A DNA stretch of 64,000 nt. Source: Bacteroides neonati. Its GTDB lineage: Bacteria; Bacteroidota; Bacteroidia; Bacteroidales; Bacteroidaceae. The position numbers were made by a program, and so were the translations under genes. Location: NCBI RefSeq assembly GCF_000499785.1, contig NZ_HG726027.1:186001-250000 (forward strand), written 5' to 3'. Under the pieces are notes generated by a model that did not search any database, was not told the origin of the DNA, and saw nothing but the letters and a program-made list of their open reading frames with translations. Shown piece after piece: positions 10,443 through 20,075 of this stretch (position 1 is its first letter; every line of letters begins with the position of its first letter).

Positions 10443-13400
10443 ATGAACATGAGAAACTTATTGAGACAAAACTTACTAATGTTGATAGCCGGCCTGCTTG
10501 CCTTTCCCGCCATGGCGCAACAACTTCCCGAATGGCAGAGTCAATATGCGATCGGGTTGAATAAACTTGCACCACATACCTACGTTTGGCCTTATGGCAC
10601 CGCTGCGGATGTAAAGGCGGGCAACTACGAACAATCTCCCTATTATCTGAGTCTGAATGGTTCATGGAAGTTCCACTGGGTGAAGAATCCCGATAATCGT
10701 CCCAAAGATTTTTATAAGCCAACCTTTTATACCGATGGGTGGGCAGACATCAATGTACCCGGCAATTGGGAACGTCAAGGGTATGGCACTGCCATTTACG
10801 TCAATGAAACCTATGAGTTTGATGATAAGATGTTCAACTTTAAAAAGAATCCTCCGTTGGTTCCACATAAAGAGAACGAGGTTGGCTCGTACCGTCGTAC
10901 CTTTACCGTGCCTGCTTCGTGGAAAGACCGTAGAGTGGTTTTGTGCTGTGAGGGGGTGATTTCGTTCTATTATGTTTGGGTGAACGGCACATTTATCGGC
11001 TATAACCAAGGTTCGAAAACGGCTGCCGAATGGGATATTACGGATAAACTTCAGGAGGGTGACAATACGATTGCACTCGAAGTGTACCGATGGAGTGCGG
11101 GTGCTTATCTCGAGTGCCAGGATATGTGGCGATTGAGTGGTATCGAGCGCGATGTCTATTTATATAGTACCCCGAAACAGTATATAGCCGACTATAAAGT
11201 AACCTCTGCACTCGATAAGAAAGAGTATAAAGAGGGCATCTTCGGGTTGGATGTAACGGTGGCAGGTCCTGCAACCGGGATCAGTACTGTAGCTTACACC
11301 TTGCAGGATACTGCCGGTAAGACTGTATGGCAAGAGGCTGTTCAAGTAAAATCCAGAGGGCTGAGCAACCTGATTACGTTTGATGAAAAGAGAATTCCGA
11401 ACGTGAATGCGTGGAGTGCCGAACACCCGAATTTGTATACCTTACTTTTGGAGTTGAAAGATGCTACGGGCAAAGTTACCGAAATAACCGGTACTGAGAT
11501 CGGTTTCCGCACTTCGGAGATTAAAGAGGGGCGCTTCTGTATCAATGGAGTTCCTACGTTGGTCAAAGGAACCAACCGCCACGAGCATTCTCAACTGGGG
11601 CGCACGGTAAGCAAAGAATTGATGGAACAAGATATCCGATTGATGAAGCAATACAACATCAATACGGTTCGTAACTCTCATTATCCTACGCACCCTTACT
11701 GGTATCAACTGTGCAACCGTTACGGTCTTTATGTGATCGATGAAGCCAATATCGAATCGCACGGTATGGGTTATGGTGCTGCTTCGTTGGCTAAGGATAG
11801 CACGTGGTTGCCCGCACACATGGATCGCACTCAACGAATGTATGAGCGTTCGAAGAATCACCCTGCTATTGTTATCTGGTCGTTGGGCAACGAAGCCGGA
11901 AACGGAGTTAACTTTGAAAGGACGTACGATTGGCTCAAGTCGGTAGAGAAGAGCCGTCCCGTACAGTATGAGCGTGCCCAAGAGAACTATAATACCGATA
12001 TCTACTGCCGTATGTACCGCAGCGTAGACGAGATAAAAGCGTATGTAGACAAGAAAGATATTTACCGTCCGTTTATTCTATGTGAGTACGTGCATGCCAT
12101 GGGCAATAGTGTTGGCGGATTGAAAGAGTACTGGGATGTATTCGAGAACGAGCCGATGGCGCAGGGAGGTTGTGTTTGGGATTGGGTTGATCAATCGTTC
12201 CGTGAGATCGATGCCAACGGAAAATGGTATTGGACATACGGTGGCGATTACGGGCCTAAGGATATTCCCAGCTTCGGAAACTTCTGTGGCAACGGATTGG
12301 TCGGTGCCGACCGTGTGCCGCATCCTCACCTGCTCGAAGTGAAGAAGGTGTACCAAAACATCAAGTCGACCTTGGTCAATCCTAAAAACCTGACCATTCG
12401 GGTGAAGAATTGGTTCGACTTCTCCGAATTGAATGAATACATCCTGCATTGGAACGTGACGACAGATGATGGAACGGTGTGTGCTCAGGGAACAAAAGAG
12501 ATATCTTGTGCTCCGCATGCTACGGCAGATGTTACACTTGGAGCGATTAAATGCACATCGGGCAACCGGGAAGCTTTCTTGAACCTAAGCTGGACGCGCA
12601 AAGAGGCAACTCCGTTTGTTACTACGAACTGGGAGGTAGCCTACGATCAGTTTGTATTGCCTCTCTCAAAGAAACCTGTTTCGTATCATCGCGATAGAAT
12701 AGCTACAGCGACTACTTTTACGGTGGATAAAGCTACCGGCGCTTTGAACTCTTTGCGCTTGAATGGAAAAGAATTATTAGCTTCGCCCATCGTGTTGAGC
12801 CTGTTTCGTCCGGCAACCGACAACGATAATCGGGATAGAAACGGAGCTCGTTTATGGAGACAAGCCGGTTTGGATCGCTTAACGCAAAAGGTCGTTGCCC
12901 TGAAAGAAGGAAAAACATCGGCTACTGCTCAAGTTGAGATACTCAATGCTAAGGAGCAGAAGGTAGGCGAAGCCACCTTTACTTACACCCTGAATAAAGA
13001 CGGTGCTTTAAAAGTGCAAACGGCTTTCAACCCCGATACGGCAGTGGTGAAGTCATTGGCTCGATTGGGACTGGCATTCGAGATGAACGATACGTATGCC
13101 AATGTCACTTACTTAGGACGTGGAGAGCACGAGACGTATGCAGACCGTAAACAATCGGGCAAGATAGCCCTTTATAAAACGACCCCTGAGCGTATGTTCC
13201 ATTATTATGTAACGCCACAGTCTACCGGCAATCATACGGATGTGCGTTGGATGAAGATGACCGATGAGGCAGGTGTGGGATGTCAATTTGAATCAAACAA
13301 ACCTTTTCAGTTTAGTGCCATTCCTTTCTCGGATGTATTATTAGAAAAGGCCAAACATATCAATGAACTGGAAACCGAAGGTAAGTTTACCATTCATCTG

Positions 13401-13514
13401 GATGCGGAGCAGGCAGGGGTAGGCACAGCCACTTGTGGCCCCGGAGTTTTGCCCCACTACTTGGTTTCTGTACGCGAACAACAGTTTGAATTTACTCTTT
13501 ATCCGCTAAATTAA
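10443..13514 (+). CDS. GH2 beta-galactosidase (LacZ type)
   Basis: 1023 residues, the usual length for LacZ-type GH2 enzymes. A signal peptide ends near F-P-A-M-A-Q. Sugar-binding, Ig-like and TIM-barrel domains are followed by the Bgal small chain domain. Catalytic residues are visible: acid/base E484 in W-S-L-G-N-E-A-G-N and nucleophile E548 in F-I-L-C-E-Y-V-H-A-M-G-N. The next gene begins 3 nt after its stop. In this locus it should remove beta-galactose from LacNAc units after desulfation and defucosylation. An in-frame ATG at 10449 is an equally good start. Confidence 0.95.
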   Translation: MNMRNLLRQNLLMLIAGLLAFPAMAQQLPEWQSQYAIGLNKLAPHTYVWPYGTAADVKAGNYEQSPYYLSLNGSWKFHWVKNPDNRPKDFYKPTFYTDGWADINVPGNWERQGYGTAIYVNETYEFDDKMFNFKKNPPLVPHKENEVGSYRRTFTVPASWKDRRVVLCCEGVISFYYVWVNGTFIGYNQGSKTAAEWDITDKLQEGDNTIALEVYRWSAGAYLECQDMWRLSGIERDVYLYSTPKQYIADYKVTSALDKKEYKEGIFGLDVTVAGPATGISTVAYTLQDTAGKTVWQEAVQVKSRGLSNLITFDEKRIPNVNAWSAEHPNLYTLLLELKDATGKVTEITGTEIGFRTSEIKEGRFCINGVPTLVKGTNRHEHSQLGRTVSKELMEQDIRLMKQYNINTVRNSHYPTHPYWYQLCNRYGLYVIDEANIESHGMGYGAASLAKDSTWLPAHMDRTQRMYERSKNHPAIVIWSLGNEAGNGVNFERTYDWLKSVEKSRPVQYERAQENYNTDIYCRMYRSVDEIKAYVDKKDIYRPFILCEYVHAMGNSVGGLKEYWDVFENEPMAQGGCVWDWVDQSFREIDANGKWYWTYGGDYGPKDIPSFGNFCGNGLVGADRVPHPHLLEVKKVYQNIKSTLVNPKNLTIRVKNWFDFSELNEYILHWNVTTDDGTVCAQGTKEISCAPHATADVTLGAIKCTSGNREAFLNLSWTRKEATPFVTTNWEVAYDQFVLPLSKKPVSYHRDRIATATTFTVDKATGALNSLRLNGKELLASPIVLSLFRPATDNDNRDRNGARLWRQAGLDRLTQKVVALKEGKTSATAQVEILNAKEQKVGEATFTYTLNKDGALKVQTAFNPDTAVVKSLARLGLAFEMNDTYANVTYLGRGEHETYADRKQSGKIALYKTTPERMFHYYVTPQSTGNHTDVRWMKMTDEAGVGCQFESNKPFQFSAIPFSDVLLEKAKHINELETEGKFTIHLDAEQAGVGTATCGPGVLPHYLVSVREQQFEFTLYPLN

Positions 13515-13517
13515 AAT

Positions 13518-15332
13518 ATGAAAAGAAAACTACTACTATCTTTATTCCTGTCTGCTCTTTTGTGTAGCGGACAGGCTCAGAATGAGAACTACGAAAAACG
13601 TGTTGCTTTTCCGCAAGGAGCTACTCTTGAGCAAAAGGTCGAAATGGCTGCCAGGCTGGTTCCAACCCCGCAACAGTTGGCTTGGCAACGTCTTGAACTA
13701 ACTGCCTTTTTGCACTTTGGTATCAATACTTTTACTGGGCGCGAGTGGGGCGACGGAAAGGAAGACCCGGCTTTATTCAACCCTACGGAACTGGATGCCG
13801 AACAATGGGTGCGCGAGCTGAAAGAGGCCGGTTTTAAGATGGTGCTGCTCACGGCAAAACACCATGATGGTTTTTGCCTTTGGCCTACCAAGACAACGAC
13901 TCATTCGGTTGCTTCTTCGCCTTGGAAAGAAGGTAAAGGCGATGTAGTAGGCGATTTGCGTCGCGCTTGCGATAAATATGATATGCGATTTGGTGTTTAC
14001 CTATCGCCTTGGGATCGTAATGCCGCTTGCTATGGTGATTCGCCCAAATACAACGAGTTCTTTATCGAACAATTGACCGAACTGCTGACCAACTATGGCG
14101 AGGTAGACGAAGTCTGGTTTGATGGTGCCAATGGCGAAGGCCCTAATGGCAAAAAGCAGGTATATGATTGGGATACCACACTCGCAACGATCCACCGCCT
14201 GCAACCTCATGCAGTGACGGCCATTATGGGTGATGATGTGCGTTGGGTAGGAAACGAGCGCGGGCTGGGGCGCGAAACCGAATGGAGTGCCACTGTCTTA
14301 ATGCCCGAGGCTTATGCTGGTGCCAAAGCGGAGAATGAACGGCAAGGAATCCAGGCTACCTCCAAAGACTTGGGTAGTCGTGCTATGATCGAAAAAGCCA
14401 CCGAAATGTTTTGGTATCCTTCGGAGGTCGATGTGTCGATTCGTCCGGGTTGGTTCTATCATCAAGAAGAGGATAGTAAAGTAAAGAGCTTGAAACAACT
14501 TACCGATATCTATTTTCAGTCGGTTGGCTATAATTCGGTTTTGTTGCTCAATATCCCCCCCGATCGCCGCGGGCTTATCAATGAAGCCGATGTAAATCGT
14601 TTGAAGGAGTTTGCCGCTTACCGCAAACGTGCGTTTGCCAATGATCAAGTCAAGAAAGGAACACGTCTATGGAAAGCGGTTTCGGGAGATACGCGCACTT
14701 ATTCGTTGCGGAGCAAATCTGAAATTAACGTAGTGCTGCTTCAGGAGGATATTACGAAAGGGCAACGAGTAGAATCATTTGAAGTAGAAGCGTTGACAAG
14801 TGATGGCTGGAAAACAATTGCCAAAGAAACCACCATTGGCTACAAACGCATGCTTCGGTTCGATCCTGTGAAAGCCTCGAAGTTGCGTGTGAAGATCAAC
14901 GATTGTCGTTTAACGGCAAATATCAGTCGGGTAGCGGCCTACTATGCTCCTCCGTTGATCGATCAAGTAGAGAGCGATGCATGGCGTAACGATGCCGAAC
15001 GTAAGAACTGGAAGCAGCTGTCTACCGCACCTTTCACCATTGATCTGGGCAAAGAGGCTTCGCTGAAAGGGTTTGTATATGCGCCCGCTCATGCAGAGGC
15101 TAAACCCACGATGGCTTTCCGTTACAAAATTTATGGCAGTATGGATGGTACTAAGTGGACCGAAATTCCTACTCATGGTGAGTTTAGTAACATCATGCAC
15201 AACCCGTTGCCGCAAATTGTATCGTTTGATAAACCGCTGAAGGCGCGTTACATTAAACTCGATGCTACCACACCAACTGATGAGCCTGCCGGTGTTGAAC
15301 TGGATGAGTTCGGACTGTTTATTCAGAAATAG
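13518..15332 (+). CDS. GH29 alpha-L-fucosidase
   Basis: 604 residues with a signal peptide ending G-Q-A-Q. The N-terminal TIM barrel shows F-L-H-F-G-I-N-T-F, T-A-K-H-H-D-G-F-C-L-W and the nucleophile region E-V-W-F-D202-G-A-N. A C-terminal F5/8-type carbohydrate-binding domain (about residues 470-600) follows. The motifs look like the GH29-B group, which prefers alpha-1,3/4-fucose on Lewis-type structures; that is an inference. It is the last gene of the tight enzyme run (3-nt gap after GH2) and would strip fucose from host glycans. Confidence 0.93.
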   Translation: MKRKLLLSLFLSALLCSGQAQNENYEKRVAFPQGATLEQKVEMAARLVPTPQQLAWQRLELTAFLHFGINTFTGREWGDGKEDPALFNPTELDAEQWVRELKEAGFKMVLLTAKHHDGFCLWPTKTTTHSVASSPWKEGKGDVVGDLRRACDKYDMRFGVYLSPWDRNAACYGDSPKYNEFFIEQLTELLTNYGEVDEVWFDGANGEGPNGKKQVYDWDTTLATIHRLQPHAVTAIMGDDVRWVGNERGLGRETEWSATVLMPEAYAGAKAENERQGIQATSKDLGSRAMIEKATEMFWYPSEVDVSIRPGWFYHQEEDSKVKSLKQLTDIYFQSVGYNSVLLLNIPPDRRGLINEADVNRLKEFAAYRKRAFANDQVKKGTRLWKAVSGDTRTYSLRSKSEINVVLLQEDITKGQRVESFEVEALTSDGWKTIAKETTIGYKRMLRFDPVKASKLRVKINDCRLTANISRVAAYYAPPLIDQVESDAWRNDAERKNWKQLSTAPFTIDLGKEASLKGFVYAPAHAEAKPTMAFRYKIYGSMDGTKWTEIPTHGEFSNIMHNPLPQIVSFDKPLKARYIKLDATTPTDEPAGVELDEFGLFIQK

Positions 15333-15423
15333 TAAATTGTATTGATAAACAGTTTGTTAGTAAACAAAAGATAACGACGGCTTGTTGTAAGTTAAGATGT
15401 ATAACCTTTAAAATAATACGATC

Positions 15424-16080
15424 ATGAAGTTTTTTATTGATACAGCGAATTTAGAACAGATACGAGAAGCACATGACCTTGGCGTTTTGGATGGAGTGAC
15501 AACCAACCCGTCGTTAATGGCTAAAGAGGGAATCAAAGGCATTAAAAATCAGCAGAAACATTATGTGGAAATATGCAATATAGTGCAGGCAGACGTGAGT
15601 GCAGAGGTGATTGCCACAGACTATGAGGGAATGATTCGTGAAGGAATGGAACTAGCTGCACTCAATCCGCATATCGTAGTGAAGGTGCCTTGTATTGCCG
15701 ATGGCATCAAGGCCATTCATTATTTTTCGGAAAAAGGTATCCGAACCAATTGTACACTTGTTTTCTCGGTTGGGCAGGCATTGCTGGCAGCAAAAGCGGG
15801 GGCTACTTACGTGTCTCCTTTTGTTGGCAGACTGGATGATATTTGTGAAGACGGTGTAGCACTTGTGGCTGCCATTGTACGGATGTATCGTTTTTATGAT
15901 TATAAAACACAGGTACTTGCCGCATCTATTCGCCATACCAAACATATCATAGAGTGTGTCGATGCGGGTGCAGATGTGGCAACCTGTCCGCTGAGTGCCA
16001 TTAAAGGGTTGTTAAATCATCCGCTTACGGACTCCGGACTCCAGAAATTTCTTGAAGATTATAAGAAAGTAAACGGGTAA
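15424..16080 (+). CDS. fsa: Fructose-6-phosphate aldolase / transaldolase-like protein
   Basis: 218 residues, the length of the short transaldolase (FSA/TalC) group. It starts M-K-F-F-I-D-T-A-N and has T-T-N-P-S-L near residue 27; the Schiff-base lysine is K87 in V-V-K-V-P-C, matching K85 of E. coli FSA. Cytoplasmic, no signal peptide. It interconverts C3 units and C6/C7 sugar phosphates in the pentose phosphate route. Whether it acts as transaldolase or as fructose-6-phosphate aldolase cannot be told by eye. It lies 91 nt after the fucosidase gene. Confidence 0.9.
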   Translation: MKFFIDTANLEQIREAHDLGVLDGVTTNPSLMAKEGIKGIKNQQKHYVEICNIVQADVSAEVIATDYEGMIREGMELAALNPHIVVKVPCIADGIKAIHYFSEKGIRTNCTLVFSVGQALLAAKAGATYVSPFVGRLDDICEDGVALVAAIVRMYRFYDYKTQVLAASIRHTKHIIECVDAGADVATCPLSAIKGLLNHPLTDSGLQKFLEDYKKVNG

Positions 16081-16170
16081 GTCTGAAGAAACCGTAAACC
16101 AAACTCCTTTTCTTCTGTTATTTTTATAGATCACATTATTCTTTGCAATGATATTATAAAAATAAACGAT

Positions 16171-17196
16171 ATGGATTTAGGAGGTTGGATGAACCACATT
16201 CTTGTGGGTTGGGGAGTAGACCCTAAAGTGGCTAATATGTTTGATGAGGCAATTATTGCCGTATTAATGGTAGTTGTAGCTATCGGACTCGATTACATCT
16301 GTCAGGCTATACTGGTAGGGGGTATGAGGCGATATACCAAACGTTTTCCACACACCTGGAATACATTGTTGATGAAGCGCAAGGTGTTTCATCACTTAAT
16401 ACATACGATTCCGGGTGTTCTTATTTTCTTTCTGTTGCCGTTGGCCTTTATCCGCGGAAAGGAATTACTTTTTCTTTCTCAGAAAGCCTGTGTACTATAC
16501 ATTGTTTATTCGCTTTTATTGGCTGCCAACGGCGTTTTGTTGATGATTCTCGATGTGTACAGTAGCGAGGCAACGGCCAGAAACCGTCCCTTGAAAGGCT
16601 TTATTCAAGTGCTTCAGGTATTATTGTTTTTCGTGGGAGGCATTGTGATCATTGCTGTTGTGATGAATCGCTCTCCGGCCAGTTTACTTACCGGCTTGGG
16701 GGCATCGGCGGCTATTTTGATGTTGGTTTTTAAAGATACGATTCTGGGATTTGTGGCGGGGATACAACTTTCGGCCAATGATATGGTTCGTATAGGCGAT
16801 TGGATTACGCTTCCGTCCAACGATGCCAATGGGGTGGTAGAGGAGATAACGCTCAATACCGTCAAAGTGAAGAACTTCGATAATACGATTTCCACCATAC
16901 CTCCTTATACATTGGTCAGTACTTGTTTTCAGAATTGGCGTTTCATGCAAGATTCCGGTGGTAGGCGAGTAAAGAAGAACATTATACTCGACCTCAATAC
17001 CATTAAATTTTGTACGCCCGATATGCTCGATACTTTTCGAAAGGAAATTCCTTTGTTGGCAGATTACCAGCCCGACAAGGATACAGTTCCTACCAACTCT
17101 CAGGTGTTCAGGGTGTATATCGAACGTTATTTATGTAGTCCCTTAAATCCGCAGTCATATTATTTTCAGAGAATCCAAACACTTGAGGATGAATAA
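16171..17196 (+). pseudogene. MscS-family mechanosensitive channel, 5' part, interrupted by an insertion sequence
   Basis: As it stands the frame codes for 341 residues, but only bases 16171-17140 are the original gene; the last codons up to the stop at 17196 come from the IS left end. Several N-terminal membrane helices and the MscS pore and beta domain (G-L-G-A-S-A-A-I-L, then D-W-I-T-L-P-S near residue 210) are present. Joining 17140 to 18733, after removing the IS and one TSD copy, restores one open frame of 388 residues reading L-C-S-L-P-V-V-N-Q-E across the scar. The C-terminal cytoplasmic domain is therefore lost. Homologues of the YbdG type protect against osmotic downshock. The truncated protein may still insert in the membrane, but is probably not functional. 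Confidence 0.9.
17136..17140. repeat. Left target-site duplication TAGTC
   Basis: TAGTC directly precedes the left inverted repeat of the IS and is repeated at 18728-18732 right after the right inverted repeat. Five bases fits IS1380-family elements. Confidence 0.88.
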
Positions 17197-17212
17197 CATC
17201 CTCAAGGTTTGG
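17175..17212. other. Hairpin at the IS left end, upstream of the transposase
   Basis: CCAAAC-a-CTTGAGGATG pairs with CATCCTCAAG-GTTTGG around the loop AATAA: 16 bp with one bulged A. It sits between the IS end and the transposase start, and the in-frame stop of the disrupted mscS gene is in its loop. Such hairpins in other IS elements block translation or transcription entering from outside; that role here is inference. Confidence 0.6.
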
Positions 17213-17273
17213 TTATGTCACAAGATTCACCTAAATTAGTGCTACCAAACAAACCATAAAGGTACTTGTGCAT

Positions 17274-18557
17274 ATGACAACAAAAATAGCCATAAAATCA
17301 GATAATATCACTCCTTTTGGGGGTATATTTTACGCAATGGATGAATTTTCTCGTTTAGGACTGAATTCCGTGATCGATAAATCTTTAGGATTACGTTCTT
17401 CCTACGCCGGTTACCAATATAGCGAAATTATTTCGAGCCTATTTTGGATCTACTATTGCGGCGGTGACCACATCGAAGATATCGGCAAACACCTTGGCAA
17501 ACATCTTGAATTACGCCCGGATACTGAAATCCCCAGTCCGGATACTTTATTGAGAGGCATAAAAGAACTCGCAGAATTGGATATCCACTATACTTCCCAA
17601 AAAGGAGCAAGCTATGCTTTCAATAAGGCGGAACAGCTTAATAGTTTGATGCTCGATATGCTCCTTCAAACAGAACAACTCAAGCCAAACACGCTTTATA
17701 ACTTGGACTTCGACCACCAGTTTATTCCCACAGAAAAGTATGACACTCAGTATTCTTACAAGAAAAAACGTGGTTATTTCCCCGGCACGGCAACTATTGG
17801 TGGTAACATTGTTGGTGTGGAAAATCGGGCCGCAAACGCAAATGTCCGTTTTCGTCAAGCGGATACGCTCCAACGGACTTTTCGTCGTTTGGCCGATAGG
17901 GGAATATTCATAGACCGTTGCCGGATGGACTGTGGTTCTTATTCGGAAGAGATTATCCGTATGACACATGGCTACTGCAACAAGTTCTACATACGAGCCG
18001 GCAAATGTCAGTCTCTGTATGAAGAAATGACGAAAATCACAGATTGGAAAAAAGAAGAAATCAACTTCGAGAATTATGAAGTGACCTCCATACCTTTTAC
18101 TTCCTTTTTGCAAGAAGAAAACTACCGACTTGTTATTCAAAGGCAAAAGCGTAAGGACAACCAATTGGACCTATTTGATGGTGAATACACCTATCGGTGC
18201 ATCTTAACCAATGACCATGAAAGTTCTGAAAAAGACATTGTACTCTTCTACAATGCTCGTGGAGCCTGTGAAAGAACATTCGACATGATGAATAACGATT
18301 TCGGGTGGAGTCATCTTCCCTGTTCATTCCTCAAAGAGAATACAGTATTCCTGCTACTTACAGCCATGGCTAAAAACTTTTATGCTTACCTTATTGAGAA
18401 GGTTGCAGCCGTGTTTGAAGATATTGAACCGGTAAGCCGAGTCAAACGATTTATCTTTCGATTCATTACAGTTCCTGCGAAATGGGTAAAGACAGGCAGA
18501 CAATGGGTACTCAATATTTATTCCGACAAACCATACAAGTTGCTTTGGAGTCCGTAA
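17274..18557 (+). CDS. IS1380-family DDE transposase
   Basis: 427 residues from ATG 17274 (M-T-T-K-I-A-I-K-S-D); a GTG two codons upstream is also open. Motifs expected for the family are present in order: L-D-F-D-H-Q-F in the first half (first acidic residue), R-M-D-C-G-S-Y (second), and Y-N-A-R-G-A-C-E-R-T-F (glutamate region), followed by N-N-D-F-G-W. The frame is unbroken, so the element is probably mobile. It lies entirely inside the inverted repeats. Confidence 0.93.
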   Translation: MTTKIAIKSDNITPFGGIFYAMDEFSRLGLNSVIDKSLGLRSSYAGYQYSEIISSLFWIYYCGGDHIEDIGKHLGKHLELRPDTEIPSPDTLLRGIKELAELDIHYTSQKGASYAFNKAEQLNSLMLDMLLQTEQLKPNTLYNLDFDHQFIPTEKYDTQYSYKKKRGYFPGTATIGGNIVGVENRAANANVRFRQADTLQRTFRRLADRGIFIDRCRMDCGSYSEEIIRMTHGYCNKFYIRAGKCQSLYEEMTKITDWKKEEINFENYEVTSIPFTSFLQEENYRLVIQRQKRKDNQLDLFDGEYTYRCILTNDHESSEKDIVLFYNARGACERTFDMMNNDFGWSHLPCSFLKENTVFLLLTAMAKNFYAYLIEKVAAVFEDIEPVSRVKRFIFRFITVPAKWVKTGRQWVLNIYSDKPYKLLWSP

Positions 18558-18727
18558 AAACAACTTTTCGTGGGATTACTTATGCCTTCAGCTAACTGGG
18601 GAAAGGGGAAGCTATGCCCTATAACCTGAAATCAAGGAGAAAAGCAGGGGGAAAAGCTACGAGTAGGAACTATTAGGTGAATTAAATCGCTATTTGAATC
18701 AGTTATAAATTAGCTGCGGAATTGAGG

Positions 18728-18732
18728 TAGTC
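18728..18732. repeat. Right target-site duplication TAGTC
   Basis: Second copy of the TSD, directly after the right inverted repeat and directly before the resumed mscS reading frame. Confidence 0.88.
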
Positions 18733-18929
18733 TTCCTGTGGTTAATCAAGAGCTTGATTTAATTATTAGTCAACTGCAAGCAACCGAATATGGTGTACCT
18801 ATTGAGGTCTATTTCTTCTCCCGAAATAAAATATGGAAAGAGTACGAACGGATTCAATCCGATATCTTTGATCATCTCTTGGCTATGGTGCCGAAGTTTG
18901 ACCTCAAACTATATCAATATTCCGATTGA
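18733..18929 (+). pseudogene. MscS-family channel, 3' part after the insertion sequence
   Basis: The C-terminal 65 codons or so of the broken channel gene, reading L-P-V-V-N-Q-E-L-D-L-I-I and ending L-Y-Q-Y-S-D. It contains the conserved G-V-P-I-E-V-Y-F-F and I-F-D-H-L-L segments of the MscS C-terminal domain. A GTG at 18738 could be called as a start, but the fragment is only the tail of the gene at 16171. It ends 7 nt before the convergent nuclease-like gene. Confidence 0.88.
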
Positions 18930-18936
18930 ACCCATC

Positions 18937-19980
18937 CTATTCCCGAATATAAAAGTCGGTATAGATGGGCAAATGGTCGCTATATCCTCCTATATACTTC
19001 ATGCCGTAATAGGTTCGAAAAGGTTGCTTGCCTCCTTTATTCTCGTCGTCTATCAATAGGAAAGGAGCTCGAAACACATCGGCTTTATCTTCACTGGTAT
19101 AGAAGTGGGTGGAGGTGTTGAGCAGGTTGCCCGATACGATGAGATGATCCAATAATCCCCATTGCCCTTGATATTTGTACGAGCCGAAGTTCCGTTGGCG
19201 GGCTTTACGTGCCAGTAAGTGATATAGACTGTCGGAAGATATGTGTGCCGAAGGAGTTGCCGCGCCCAGCACCCGGGTGATGGATTTATTGCCGGGGTAA
19301 TCATTGAAATCGCCCATGAGAAGCAGTTTTGGATTCGTTCGTACGTTTATTAAGCTATCGGATATGGTGCGTAGCTTTTGGGCAACAAAGAGTCGATAAG
19401 GCTCAGACTCTCTCACACCGCCCGTCCGCGAGGGTAGGTGGCAAAGAAGAATGTCAATCGTATCATTGTTCAACAACAGGCCGCAAACGTGTAGGATATC
19501 TCTGGTGGGGCGGCTCTTCCGATTGAAAGCTGCTATGCGAATGGATTGATGGGAGAGAGGTTTGAAGCGATGGCGTTGATAAAGCAACGCCACATCGATG
19601 CCTCGTTCATCAGGCGAATGGGTGATGATGTATCGATAGTCTTGTCCGGCCAGTGCGGAGTAGCGGGTGAGATCACGCAGTACCGTATCGTTCTCTACTT
19701 CGCAGAGCCCCACCAATACGGGAGGTGTCCATTCGCCTACTGCGGTGATTACCCGGGACAGATTGTCCAACTTCTTCTTGTATCGCCCATAACTCCAACG
19801 ACGGATACCATCGGGCAGAAACTCTCTGTCATTTTTTAACGAGTCGTGGTGCGTATCGAACAGGTTCTCCACATTCCACCACATCACCCGAAAGCGAGGT
19901 TGCTCCTGGCTTGGCAAACTTATTGCGAAGAAGCAACAGCAGAGCAGGAAAAGAATTCGGATCGTGTTTCGTGCATTCAT
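18937..19980 (-). CDS. Secreted endonuclease/exonuclease/phosphatase-family protein
   Basis: 347 residues with a signal peptide (hydrophobic run ending S-L-P-S-Q). The EEP fold motifs are all visible: W-W-N-V-E-N-L-F-D (metal Asn/Glu), G-L-C-E-V-E-N-D, M-G-D-F-N-D-Y-P and the C-terminal Y-S-D-H-L-P with the catalytic Asp-His. The family contains DNases, phospholipases and phosphodiesterases, so the substrate is open; in Bacteroides these are exported proteins. It lies downstream of pepD on the same strand but behind a terminator, so it is probably transcribed separately. Confidence 0.88.
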   Translation of the reverse strand: MNARNTIRILFLLCCCFFAISLPSQEQPRFRVMWWNVENLFDTHHDSLKNDREFLPDGIRRWSYGRYKKKLDNLSRVITAVGEWTPPVLVGLCEVENDTVLRDLTRYSALAGQDYRYIITHSPDERGIDVALLYQRHRFKPLSHQSIRIAAFNRKSRPTRDILHVCGLLLNNDTIDILLCHLPSRTGGVRESEPYRLFVAQKLRTISDSLINVRTNPKLLLMGDFNDYPGNKSITRVLGAATPSAHISSDSLYHLLARKARQRNFGSYKYQGQWGLLDHLIVSGNLLNTSTHFYTSEDKADVFRAPFLLIDDENKGGKQPFRTYYGMKYIGGYSDHLPIYTDFYIRE

Positions 19981-20009
19981 GTCTCGAAGGTAGCATATTC
20001 ATAAAGAAA

Positions 20010-20052
20010 AGACACAGATTAATCAACCGCATGAGTCTTATAATCTGTGTCT
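20010..20052 (-). terminator. Terminator of pepD
   Basis: On the minus strand AGACACAGATTA (20052-20041) pairs with TAATCTGTGTCT (20021-20010), 12 bp, followed by TTTTCTTT. It lies 24 nt after the pepD stop. Confidence 0.75.
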
Positions 20053-20075
20053 ATATAAACGAAAACTGGTTTTGT

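Larger units (their letters stand above)
17141..18727 (+). mobile_element. Complete IS1380-family insertion sequence (IS612-615/IS942-like), 1587 bp
   Basis: Terminal inverted repeats are 17141-17154 (CCTTAAATCCGCAG) and 18714-18727 (reverse complement CCTCAATTCCGCAG), 12 of 14 matching, flanked by the TAGTC target duplication. One transposase gene fills the element. Length and CC termini fit IS1380 elements of Bacteroides, a group known for outward promoters that switch on resistance genes. Intact ends, intact TSD and full-length transposase argue for a recent insertion. It broke the mscS-like gene. Confidence 0.92.

Noticed and set aside
18738..18929. Separate small gene starting at GTG 18738
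   Set aside because: It is the C-terminal tail of the MscS-type channel; the frame continues upstream to the target duplication and joins the 5' part exactly.
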